This document shows positions 50,111 to 62,089 of a DNA stretch of 64,000 nt, one piece after another. Both the position numbers and the translations under genes were made by a program. The DNA is from Cruorifilaria tuberocauda. Taxonomy: Eukaryota; Nematoda; Chromadorea; Rhabditida; Onchocercidae. Below the pieces are notes generated by a model that was not told where the DNA came from, searched no databases, and was given only the letters and a program-made list of their open reading frames with translations. Each line of letters starts with the position of its first letter. Positions within the stretch are counted from its first letter, which is position 1. Location of the stretch: positions 1-64,000 of the forward strand of contig JABVXU010000293.1 in the NCBI GenBank assembly GCA_013365365.1, given 5' to 3'.

Positions 50111-52497
50111 ATGATATCAGGATATGATCTGAAAAAACTACCACCGGATTTGAAACCTATTGTGGAATTGATAGGACTTTGGCAGCTGCAAACAAAATCC
50201 GGTCCGACGCGTGAATACAGTCCTCCGGATCTAATTGATATTGCTATAAATCCAATACCAAAATTTGGTGCTCGTGCTGCTAACATTACGTGAGTTCGGT
50301 CTTTATTAAATGTGGCAGAAATGACTTAGAAATCGGAAAAATTAATATCACCACCATAAATTGCATTTCATTTCTTTGTTTTTTTTCAAATCTGCAGGTT
50401 AAATGTGTTTTTTTGCTTTTTTAAGTTTCATAGACACAAGCTTTCCAGAAAATCACTGATGCTATGAGAAAGCTATTATCTTAAGCATGATCTTATTTGA
50501 TTAGGAAACAAAGCTTTAACACTTCGTTACTAATTACTTCTAATCTTTTTCATAGCTACCTTTTGTAATTTTCTTTTATATGTGGAGAAGTTGCTTCTAA
50601 GCACATTAGTGCCATGATGTAAGAATTGTTATCTCTTAATGATGAAAAATGAATGTTACAAGATAAAATTATTCTAAAAAAAGTTTTAGAATTAGATAAA
50701 AATTTTTGATATTTGATTCGTTTTTTGCCATATACACTTCTGTTTGCAAATCCAAATTTGATCAAAATTCATCGTAAATAATTAAATTGAACTTCTCAAT
50801 CGATAGCAATCGTAGTTTTTTCAACTGTTCAGTTTCATCATTCAAATTCGAGTTTTTCTTGATTTCACACGCGCTGATGATGTGAAATTGATTTCAGACC
50901 TTTTTTTAAACTTTATAGTCTTAGAATGTAAATATCACGTTATTATACTGCTTATCAGCTAGTTTTTCTTTTTCTTTTTTTGAGCTGATTACAGTTTAAA
51001 TCCAGCCAGACATTTTCAATGAAAGACAATTCAAAAAGAATTATAAATGCGATGAAACTCATTTTAAAGTAATTGTTCAGCTGCAAAAGCATTTATTCAC
51101 ACAAAGAACAAAAATATATACTGATTTGCTATATAACGTTTCCAGCACCCTCTAAAAATAAATAGCATAATATAATATCTGTATTTTGTACTAAATTTGA
51201 GTAGGCAATAATACACATCAAAAGTAGCATATACATTAGAAAACTGCAAATAGTGCCTTTAAATAATGCATTTGCTTCAAGTGTGAAAAAATGCTAAAAG
51301 CAAGAAATGGTCACTTCGTTATATACCTATAAGTTATCTACGCCAAAATTTATGCATATTATTTGAGAAGAAAATTTAATATTACTTGTGTAGCATATTA
51401 ATAATTAGAATGTGTATTTCTAAATAATATATTAACGAAGTTAATATGTGTAGCTAAACTATCTTCGGTGCAACTGTTTTATACCATAAAGATTATTTTG
51501 TGCTTTAAAGTATCATAAATAATTTTAGGCATACTTACTTCGATTCTCAGATGAATATTATACGATCAGATTATGGTTTTATGCCAGTAAAAAATGCAAC
51601 AAAACGGGATCCTCGTATACATATTGCATACTTGACCACTAGTAGTGAAGGTATTTAATGCTATGAATCTGGAAGATAAGCCATTAAAAAGCAAAATTTT
51701 CTAATCATGCCAGTTAGGCTAAAATTATTTTATCATGTATGATCATTCGATTAGGGAGTAACTGCAGTAAAATCAATTGTAATTCAACTGAATTCGTTAA
51801 GATTTGAAAAATTCAAATATAAATGTATGTATTATAAAATACATCTTGTAGGTTACTCCATGATGGAACAAGGAACGGTTGTAGGCCGTAAAATTACATT
51901 CCATTTGAAACAATTTCTTCGTCGAACATTTTCAGTTGGAAGTAATGGTATCGAATTAGATATTCGCGAGGTAACTGTTTTTATGTTCTATATTTTTTTT
52001 ATAAAAAGATTAACATTTAAAATATTTTATGCATAATGTAACTCATACTTTAAACATTAATTTACGCAATTGAAATACCATTTGATTAATGCAACACTGT
52101 AATTTATTTTTGTCTATGCTTGTTTGATTATATCATACATTTTTACTTTTCATTTGGCCAATGACAGCAAAAATATTTAATTGAAGCAAAGGTAGAAAAT
52201 GCAATGAAACTTAGAAATTACTCGTTCCCATAGTGGTCTTGCGCAGTCTTACAATAGTTCCTCGTATGAGTGGATATGTTCTCAGCATTCAGTGTAATTG
52301 TCTAACTTCTGGAAGTTTTTTCCTTTTTTCACTCATTTGATATTTAATTTGTAAACATACTTAATTTATGTTTTCAAGTTTAGTTCGAGCGACGATTCGA
52401 AATTCTCGATTTTAATCATATGATAATGAAGGTTCGTACCGAAACAGCTAGTGGAACAGAAAGTTTTTCAGCCACATATCGGAAAATTATGCCTTGA
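50111..52497 (+). CDS. nitrobindin-like beta-barrel protein (THAP4 C-terminal domain family)
   Basis: Four exons: 50111-50289, 51529-51650, 51852-51970, 52384-52497; 177 residues, all splice sites canonical. The layout is that of the single-domain THAP4/nitrobindin (DUF1794) family: an N-terminal helix (PDLKPIVELIGLW), then alternating beta strands (FGARAANITHTYFDSQMN, DPRIHIAYLTTSSEGY, GTVVGRKITFHLKQF, FEILDFNHMIMKVRTET). Family proteins bind heme b in a barrel and isomerise peroxynitrite. Here the diagnostic GxWxGxG near the start is reduced to GLWQLQTKSG (Gly22, Trp24 kept), and no His is evident near the C-terminus where the heme ligand usually lies (the chain ends RKIMP). Heme binding is therefore uncertain; the nematode protein may be a divergent lipocalin-like relative. 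The start ATG follows a likely trans-splice site. Confidence 0.75.
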
Positions 52498-53179
52498 GCG
52501 GAGTATTTCGATCAATTCAAAAATTTCTGAGCCTGATTTACTACTACTAAAATTGCGAAGTGGATTAAATTATTTGCGAAAACTGTTGATGATTTCATGA
52601 AATAGGGATAATCATTTGTTCGCTCTCTCCTTGTATTTCTGTGCATTCAGCTTATCAAGAGCTGGAAAATTCTATGAATCACAAACATATTACTGAGAGC
52701 TTGAAATTCATGAATATTTTGAAGCTATAATTTATTAATTTAGTTATGAAATCTTTTGGATTATTCTATTCTTTTTAATACCTTCGAATTCATCTTCATT
52801 TTTGTTTGAAGCTTTCAAAGATTTCTCTTTTAATAATCAATTATTGCAAAGAACTTCCACTTAATCTTTTTGAAATAAGGATCTCCTAAAATAATGAATA
52901 AAGACAAGTTGTGAGCTTCAATCTATCACTGGCATTCAAGTAAGAAGTCTAGCTGCAATTGAGATTTATAGTATGGAATTTGAATCTATTCTACGTTAAA
53001 CAATTGCTTGGGGCATTATGATATCAACAATCGACCAATGCATCCATAAATCAATAAAAACTTATCAATTAATAAGAAAATCTAAATTTCAAAATTCGCG
53101 TTTTTATGGATTGTCAATTATGCTAATAAAAATTTGAAATATACATTTTAATAAAAGAGAGCATAAAGATATTTTATTC
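52498..53179. other. 3' flank of the nitrobindin-like gene
   Basis: AT-rich, no coding frame and no repeat seen before the dispersed repeat begins. Confidence 0.5.
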
Positions 53180-53870
53180 ATATCAAATCATTTCTATCAT
53201 AAATTGTCGGAAAAACCGAAATCATAGAAAATGTTAAATCCATAGAATGTCTTTATATAGATATGCGCAGTTAAAACAGATCGTATGCTTTGTTTATCTC
53301 AGTTCATTGTAACTTCACTTCTCTATTTCATCATCTTCCTCAATGGATGATTGAAGGTTGATTTACCACTGTTTTAACCACAGTTTCATCATCATCTTTA
53401 AGGGATGATGGAAGGTTTACTTTTTTACACAATCTTATTTCAATTGTTTCAATTAATCCATGTATCCCTCGACCTTTAATCTTTGTGCAAACCATTTCAT
53501 TTCAAATCATATACAATAGCTTTCTTCTCAGCTAGAGAATCATTTAACACAATCATCATCCTCTATCATCATATCATTCCATTATCACTTCTTGTCAATC
53601 TCTTTTGTCAAGCTTTGTGTTAAAATCACTGTTGGATAAGGAATGAATTCTACCCAAAAATAGTTTAACTCTCGCCTCACTTAACTAAATCAGAAGATTT
53701 CTCAATTCAACTCTCGAAAAGGAGGAAATCTTTATCAAGTAACACAAGAACAGTTGTCACAACCTATCAACAAAGAAAAAACTTCTTACAAATATTGTTG
53801 GTGAAAATAAAACAAATTCAATCGAATCATAACGAACTTTTTTCACTGCATGAATCGTTATCGCTGCCCA
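53180..53870 (-). repeat. dispersed repeat, copy B (inverse of copy A at 6.7-7.4 kb)
   Basis: Read on the minus strand it follows copy A block by block: CTTTGTTGATAGGTTGTG (near 53780), GATAAAGATTTCCTCCTTTT, ATCTTCTGATTTAGTTAAGT with one or two changes, CACAAAGATTAAAGG, TTAATTGAAACAATTGAAAT (near 53450), and TGATTTCGGTTTTTCCGA (near 53215). The region 53330-53420 contains an internal doublet (ATCATC-TTTAAGGGATGATGGAAGG and ATCATC-TTCAATGGATGATTGAAGG). No coding frame spans the copy. Confidence 0.8.
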
Positions 53871-56800
53871 AATATTAAATATTAAAAGTGTTTCTGTTTC
53901 TATTTTATGTTGAGTGACATTGTACTCACCTTCCGCAAGTGCTTGATGCGAATGAATTCAACCATATATGATTTACTGCTTTCAATTGAATTTAAATTCT
54001 CTCTGTTAGAGTAATTTCATTGTCATTTTTCACCATTGTATATGAACTTTCGTGCATGAAAATATATTGTATAAAAAAACGTAAGCAGAGCTTGCTCAAT
54101 TGAAGTTTTGTTCTAGCTTTCGCTAAAATCGAAGTTGTGCTGAGTTTTGGTTTTAATTCTCCAACTTTTAATTTTTTGTATTTCAAACTGAGCATATATT
54201 GCATTAAAAGTATTTTATTGTATAGATGTTAGATTTTCTGTAGCTCATGTCTAATATTTTAGAAAGTCCTGAGTAACTTCTCTATTTCTTTTGTTATGCT
54301 GATATAATTAGTCAGAGTGATATATAATGACTCTAACTCTGCGTTAAGCTTTGATTTGAAAAACTTTTCTCTCATTATATTTCATTCTACCCATCTTGGA
54401 TGAAATAAAAGACGTAAAAACTAATAGTTTGAATATAGGAAGATTGTTTTCAGTTTTTTGTGATAGCAACGTGACACACACCTGAAAAATTCTATAAAAA
54501 AGTTTTGTAGAATTTCTGTCATGAATCCAAATAACCATTGCATGATCACTTTTAAACGTTTGATACGGATGAATGAATTCATTCTACACATGAGTTCATT
54601 TACAGATGATATCTCGCTTTTTATTTACTTTCTATTCGTAATTCATTATGCATCTCTAATTGATATTGATTACCGATATAAATAAAATCATAAATGAAAT
54701 TAAATTAGGAATGAATATTAGATGCACTGATAATGATAATAATGGAGGAATTCTAATTTATATCACAATTTCCTTTAAATTTTCCCAAATCCGTTTGTGC
54801 AAGTCCCTGAAAGAATAATTTTCAGATTAATCATTAGTAAAGTTAAGTACCTAATCAAAGGAGACAATATTAAAGTTAATAAGATTTAGTGCCTGCGGAA
54901 TTTTATCGCTGTTACCTTGCAGATCACGATAAATAATATAATTATTGCTGAAGCCGTTAAAATATTTTTATTGAGTCAGAGAAAATATTTGTTCGATCCT
55001 AAACAAACGCAGTAAAATATAATTATATATTTGCTCGAATTATTACATCGGAAAGGTGAAATAATTATTGAATAGCTATTAAATGAGAATTACTCGTCAA
55101 ATCAAATTTATTTCTCAAACAAAAGCGAGGTGAAACTTACTGTCATAGGTTAGAGAATTTTGTTAGAAACTATTTTGATGAATATAAAAGAAAAAAGGAA
55201 TGAAAGAACAAAGATCTGAAAGTGAGACTTTCTGAATTAGTTAGCAATCCAAGTTTTATTTGCACAATATAAAACAGTTTAAAAGTTGAAATTCCGTTCA
55301 CTCCAATTCAATATCGATATTGTCTTAAATAAAATTTTAAGAGCGATATCGAAATAAAATTTTATCCGAAATTCTAAATTATTCAGCTAATGTACAAACC
55401 TCAAACTAATGCCCAAATTTCCTATACATACACTTTCATGAAATTATTATTTTTTCCAATCGACAATTATACAATTTTTTCGTAGCTTCATTGAACTTTT
55501 CAGTCATTTTTATTTCTCTTTCTCTCTAATAGTTGAAGAAATAATCAGTGCTATCTATTTTTCAAATACATCTAGTAATTATATCATCAAATATCTCTTC
55601 TTCCGCTATTTTCATTTCATACCCTCTAATTCGAGTGTTTGTGATTGAGAAATTTTGGTTTCGTCATTCGTAGTATTCTTTCATGTCGGACTGTTTGTAT
55701 AGTCTTGTTGTTATAAAGTTTCACTTTGTGGAATCATCTATTTACCTGCAAAATTTCTGAGGCATGCTGCAAGAATTGCGGCAACAGGAATAGGATGGGA
55801 AAAACATTACAAATCAAAAAATCGATTAATATAATTAATTTCAATATTGTGTGATATAAAATAGTAAGATTTAATGTATTGACATTAGGATAAAAAAGAA
55901 GATACAAAAATAAATCTTACATTTAAGACCAGAAAATTAATGATTTAAAATAAATAGATTGAACGATTTGATAGGAAATCCATTCTATCATCGTTGACCA
56001 AATAGAAGTACAGCAGAAAACAAATAGCGGGAAATTGGATAGAACAGAAATAGAAATTGAAATTCTTAAAGGACAACTTAAAATTTTCATAGCTGTCTTC
56101 AACATTAACTGTTCATTTCTTTAAATGCTCTTAGTGCAACATTTCGATTTTCTCATTACTACATTAAAAAATTTGTATAGGGAATGACTTGCATTTCTGT
56201 CCGGGACGATTCTGAAAGAGAGAATGCTACAGAAGTTCATTTGTTAGTATTGTAAACAAAGAAAATAATAATGATTGCTGAAATTGAGATTTATAATCAT
56301 AGCGAAGATCTTTTCGTCCCTTTTTTGTTTGTTTACTCAATTAAAGACTTGTAAAGGAGTCATTGATTGTCACAAGTGTGATATATTGTAGTGACCGGTA
56401 ATCGTCCTATGCATAAGTATTTGGAAGCTAAAAAATGTCTAAATACTTTCTCATACAATTCCGCATGCTTATATTCCAACATTTACTCAAATTTCTAGGA
56501 ATTTTATTCTAATTTTTCAGAAAATTTTATAAAGAATTATTAATTTTACTACGTTAAAATTATAGAAAAATCTTCCAAACTGTAGCAGCAAGTCTCACTA
56601 AAAATTGCTATTTTGTCACATGTAATTTTAATTTCATTTTTTTCTACACATAATAACCTTTGAAAATAAAAGTTACTGTTTTAACGAGCTCGTTTGCTGA
56701 TAGTCATTAATTAGTATCTTTACTTAAGCTTCAATAACACAAGAATACGAGAGAAGATAATCGTATCTTCGTATTAGTTGAAGCTTTAAAAGTAGATAAA

Positions 56801-57320
56801 AGAAAAAATGAAAATTTAAATGAAAAAAAAATTCCAAAGGTTTTTTTCCCTTTTCCGCATCTTATCTTTGTTAGTCTGATGACAATTATCAGTGACTCGA
56901 AATGAAATTCAAATATTCGAGCAACTTAGCGAAAGAATTTCTAACAAATCTTTGTTGATACCGTCGTCATTAATGAATCCCCCCATAAAATAGGTGAAAT
57001 TAGCTATTTCTTCGCTTAAGGGAATCAATCCTTCTTAGTTTTTTGCTATTTTCCTTAAAATTTTTACCTTTTTTTTTGAAATTAAAAAAAAATTTATTTA
57101 GCGCTTTTTGTTTAGTGATTTTTGTCTAATTGATATTTGCTTTAAAGCGAATGAAGCATTTATACATGAATTCATTAAAGATATCGTCTGCAGTAAAACT
57201 TATCTCCAATTGAAATGTGCTGGTAACAATCTCAGAAAGAAACATCGGCGAGTGATGTCACTATTACAGAGAAATGTTGATTTGCTAATATGCTTATTAC
57301 TTTTAAAAATTGATAGCTTA
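53871..57320. other. intergenic, no confident gene
   Basis: Several open frames of 60-75 codons exist (for example 53992-54204 minus and 57108-57335 plus), but none shows a recognisable motif, a splice chain or a composition distinct from the background. Confidence 0.45.
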
Positions 57321-57420
57321 TTTAATGATATTTAATAAATAAATTCTAATTGTAATTTATTTAATAAATAAATTCTAATTGTAATTTAATGATATTTAAT
57401 AAATTCTAACTTGTAATTTT
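57321..57420. repeat. AT-rich tandem repeat, about three units
   Basis: Units of 30-40 bases built from TTTAATAAATAAATTCTAAT and TGTAATTTA; two units are nearly identical and the third has lost four bases. Non-coding. Confidence 0.75.
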
Positions 57421-57635
57421 CATTTCCTTTTTTCTCCTCATTATTATCCTTTAAATTTATACTTCGATTTTGTAGAATTAAAAAAAATTAATTGAGCTTT
57501 ATTAGCGCTCCAAACTCTTTGTTCTTTGTACTCAAATATTTGTATAGTTTAAACAAATTGTCTAGGGATCCGTGGTAGAGTGGAAACTTGCAGTAACTGT
57601 CAACTTCGGTTACCGATCTTTTCCTATTTCATTGA

Positions 57636-57830
57636 CATCAATCCTTTTCCATAGCAGTGGTTTTGATAATACCAGCAGTAGCAACGGTATCAGTACAGGT
57701 GGTTCTGGAGGGGAGAAATGGTAACTCAAGAAAATGGCACGAAGATTTATATCAATTTGCCAAAATGCCGCCGCAATGCTGTCACTCAAAATTTGTATTC
57801 TATGCGCATGCACCGGCAAACAAACGATGA
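57636..57830 (+). other. GC-elevated open segment, possible exon
   Basis: A 64-codon plus-strand frame without ATG selection, more GC- and CpG-rich than the flanks (GCCAAAATGCCGCCGCAATG). A second frame over the same bases gives a Ser/Gly-rich run (FDNTSSSNGISTGGSGGEKW) between a TTTTCCATAG acceptor and an ATG|GTAACT donor. I cannot decide between them, nor exclude non-coding sequence. Confidence 0.25.
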
Positions 57831-60800
57831 ACAGAAAGACATCAAAATGTCATTTCCCTTCCTTTACCGAAGTCTTTCTGTATCTCTTTAACCTTCAAAC
57901 CGATAAGATTCGATGCTGATAACTTCGTAATTATCAGATTACTTTTACTTTAGTATCTTCTTACTGTCTTTTTTTGTAAGAAGCAAATCTTCAAAGTTCA
58001 AGCTATATGCCCAATTATCCATCAAAATTATGTTGATAAAAAAGATTTTTATTATTCTAGATAATTTAAATTGTTTTCATCAAAATCTATTAATTCCTTT
58101 CAGATTATTCTATCTAATTTTTTTTAAATAAATTCACAACTATAACTCTCGAAATGTATATTACTTAGGTGATAAGTCCTGCTGCTATCAGATGCAGTAT
58201 CAACTGATAATAATACTCATTGTGCAATTATTCTTGTAATATCCTTTAATGACAAATGAAATTCACGTAATTGTTATTTACGTATGATGGATAGTTAATA
58301 TAAAATTGCTGTTAACTATCTCGGAAACCCGATTTCTGGCAAATTATAATCAATTTTTAAGAAAAAATTTTTAAAAGATTTCTTGTACTCATCAAGAGCC
58401 TAAATATGAATTTTCAATTTTTCCCAAGATATATTAAAATGATACAGTAATTTGCTTCCGCGAAAACAAAAAATTTTTCTCTCGAACCGAATTAAAATTA
58501 ATTAATTCTTTCGAACGATGGAATAGTTTATAAATATTCTCAAATTATGTAAAAACAATTCTTTGACAGCGAGTAATACTGTAATCTAACAATAATACTA
58601 TTTATAAGATACTTATACAGAAAGAGCGAAAAGTTCAAATATAGAAAATTTCATGTTCAGCTAATCAAACATTATTTGTCAGTTAGTAAATGAGATGGCT
58701 ACGTTTCATTTCAAACACAATTTATAATTGGATGTTCCATTCCCCGGAGACTTTTTTCATACAAAGACTATTATTTTTGTTTATTTACATTCTCATTACT
58801 TAAACTTCTATTCTTTCATTTCACCTCATATTATTATCATGGACGATTCTATGTTGCCTAATTGATCTGTTCCACTTATTTTTAAAAGCATTTTGTATTA
58901 CCATTTATTTCTTATCATCTTTATCATTTTTGTGATATTTTTATTTGAAAAAGGTGAGAGGCAAAGTCATTTGATGAAGTTTGCTTTCTTTAATAAAAAT
59001 TTTTGCTTTAATGCTTTCATTTTGTGCTTCATTGGCTTAGAATTTATAATAATTGCCATTTCGATTTTATTCCTCTTGGGACACTAACGATTTGTTATTT
59101 TAGGAAGATGAATGAATGATAAACACTTCGCTTCTCATTTCTGTTCATTGCCTTGTTAAGAAAAATCTCCGAGTGCTATTTTAACGTTTTAATGCATTCT
59201 AATTTTTTTGATCTGCAGTTGTTGAATACTTCTTGCATTACTGATAAAATTTAATTTTATATTACGACATGCCTCAACTCCATTATAGCAGTTCCAATCT
59301 CAGAATTACCTTAAAAAATTAATATTTAAGGTCAGAATTAAATTTGACATTAGAAAATTTTTTATTGAAGCTTAAATCTTATTTGTAATCTAAATTTTTC
59401 AAAAATGCAAAATATCAGTTTTGAGAAGTTTTCAGAAAAAAAATGCAGCAAAAATTGTTTCCCAGTTTATGAAACTTTGTCGATTAAATTCGTGAAACTA
59501 ATTCGATTAGCGAATCTCAGCGCAGATGCCCTTCAAGTTATTATCGTTTTCACTATGATTTTGTTGTTTAATGTTTTTTTCTTATAGAGCATATAAATTT
59601 GTATGTCTATTTTCTTAGGTATACTTACCGATCGCTATCAACGCATTTATTCCTACACTAATCATTTATTGTATACAAATTAAAAAAAAATTTCCTTTGA
59701 TGGAAAATGTTTAATCAATTAATATAAGCTTAGCACACGCTTCATAACTTAAACCGTAGAGTTGTCAGATTCCAATAGAATTCTTCCTTAAAGCTGTTTT
59801 GAACGATCTTTTTCAAAAAAGCTCTTTACTCCTCTGAAAGCGAAAATTGATCATTAAAAATTTTTCCAATTTTGAAAATTCAGCTTTTTCTTGAAGAACC
59901 GATACAAATTTGTTTGCATTTCAGATTATGAAATTAATGAATTCTCAATTCAAGACGATTTTCTCTTAGTAATTTCCCGTGAACTTAAGGAATGAACAAC
60001 ATTAAATTCATGAAAGCGCCTTGAAGAAAAGATTAACATTCGATGTTCATTACGTTCAATGAAAATGACGGATTCAATTTACAATGCTTAACGTGGAGAG
60101 TATTTTCATGCTCAAAACAATTTTAACTATACAGAATGATCCGTCAATAGAAATAGAAATTGAACTAACGTAAATTACGTTTTATGTCGAATAAATACGA
60201 AATTTGTTAATGCTGAAATTACGCTGCTACAAAATTTTTTTCTTCTTAGTAGTTGTATAACGCATTCATGCGATCAGATTTACGAGCTAACATCTAATAC
60301 ATTTCTTTGAAATCTATAGGTAATGCATAAACCATGAAGCGATATCGATATTCCTTACCAAGTCTTTGATAAAATAGAAAACCGAAATTGGCTCATTTTT
60401 AAACAGAAGTTATTGACAAAGAGTTTATCCCTATCATTTCGTAGTCAAGAACTGTGTAATGATTAGTACGTCAAGGTTAAATTTAGGTATTTCTAGTAAA
60501 TTCACTTATAGGACGTACTAAGGATATATAAATTAAAATATTTATCGAATATATACAACTATATCGTTGTAAAATATATATTATGATTATACTAATCCAA
60601 AATGCTAGTCCATTTGTTGCTTGGTTATGATAGCAAAGATTATAACTTCAGGAATGATTGACCTGAAAATATTTTTGGCACAAACATCTATAAAAGTTTT
60701 AATGTCATTACTGGTGATTATTAACGAAGGATATATAAGGTTGTTGATAGAGATTATAAAGTGTAGCCTGTCATATCTCCTTTATACTGATGACACGAAG

Positions 60801-62053
60801 GTTATAAAATGCTCGCTGTGTAATGTGGAATAACCATGCAGTGATAATACTACAACATATCAATTTTAATTATCGGTCTTTTTCTTGGGCAACTATATTT
60901 GGTTGTGATTAAAATCCGAACAAAAATTGGTAGTTTTCACGGATTTTTTTTTTGATAATTATTTCACTCAAAGTGACATCCATTTTTGCATTCTTCCATT
61001 TGCGATTTCCAAATAAGAACCGAAGAATGTAAAAAGTGAAATTTGCGACTAAAAATTTCTTAAAAATACACCTGGAAATGTTCGAATTCTTAATACAAGA
61101 CAGAAATGTATCAAATAGCCCTCTCATTAAAGTCTGCCGTAATTAAAGTGTCCTTGTAGAAATGCTATAAGTCCACAGTTTAATATGAATTTATTATGTC
61201 CTCTCTTTACTTTTATGTAAATATAATATAAGCTGATTGAGATGATCGCAATTTCCTTGCTGTCGTAACTATTAACTGATCATAATGAAGAAAGATCATA
61301 GCTCTACAAAAAAGGTACCGCAGTCAATGACGTCACTTTAGCATTATCATTTTATGCATTTAGTAAGTCAATATATCACTAGAACTTACAATTTTTCCAT
61401 GCCTTACCCATATTGTTTCGGAAATATGTAATTATTGAGATCATCTAAAATATACGGTTTCAAATATTGCTGAAGGAAATTATGAAGATAAGGAAGCCGA
61501 AAGGTTATGGAAACTTCTGTTTGGTTGTTCTAATATCATTTTGCTTTTATATATTTTATATAATGGACTATTTTTCATTTCAATTGATGAATAACTTAAG
61601 AGGTATTTTATTTTAATAATTATTTATTATGTTGGTCGAAAGCAATCGTTCTTTAATTTGCATCTGAAAAATGCCTTAATTCTTTTTTCCACTTTGTCAA
61701 ATAACATTTTTACAACATTCATGAAATTTAAAAAAATTATTAAAGAAATAGAATGAGTGAAAATCATAAAAATATAATATTAATAAATCAGACTTTTCCA
61801 AATATGAATTAGATTTCTGATTTCTATTTTAAAAATTTTACATCTTTTAACACCCTTCTCATTTAAAATTTTGTTTCTTAGCTATGTTGCATTAATCTCA
61901 CGTACCATCGATATTCTTCCGCACTTAATACTTCACTTCATACTGTTTTATATTCTCATGAAATCTACAGAGACGAAAATAAACTTTAACGTCCAAATGT
62001 TGGGTTGTAAGAGAAACACATTGCATTGTAAGGGAAGGAGAGGGAGAGAAAAA

Positions 62054-62089
<36 letters not shown>

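Noticed and set aside
57566..57640. possible tRNA (box A-like TGGTAGAGTGG)
   Set aside because: No box B (GGTTCRANNCC) at a suitable distance and no cloverleaf arms found.
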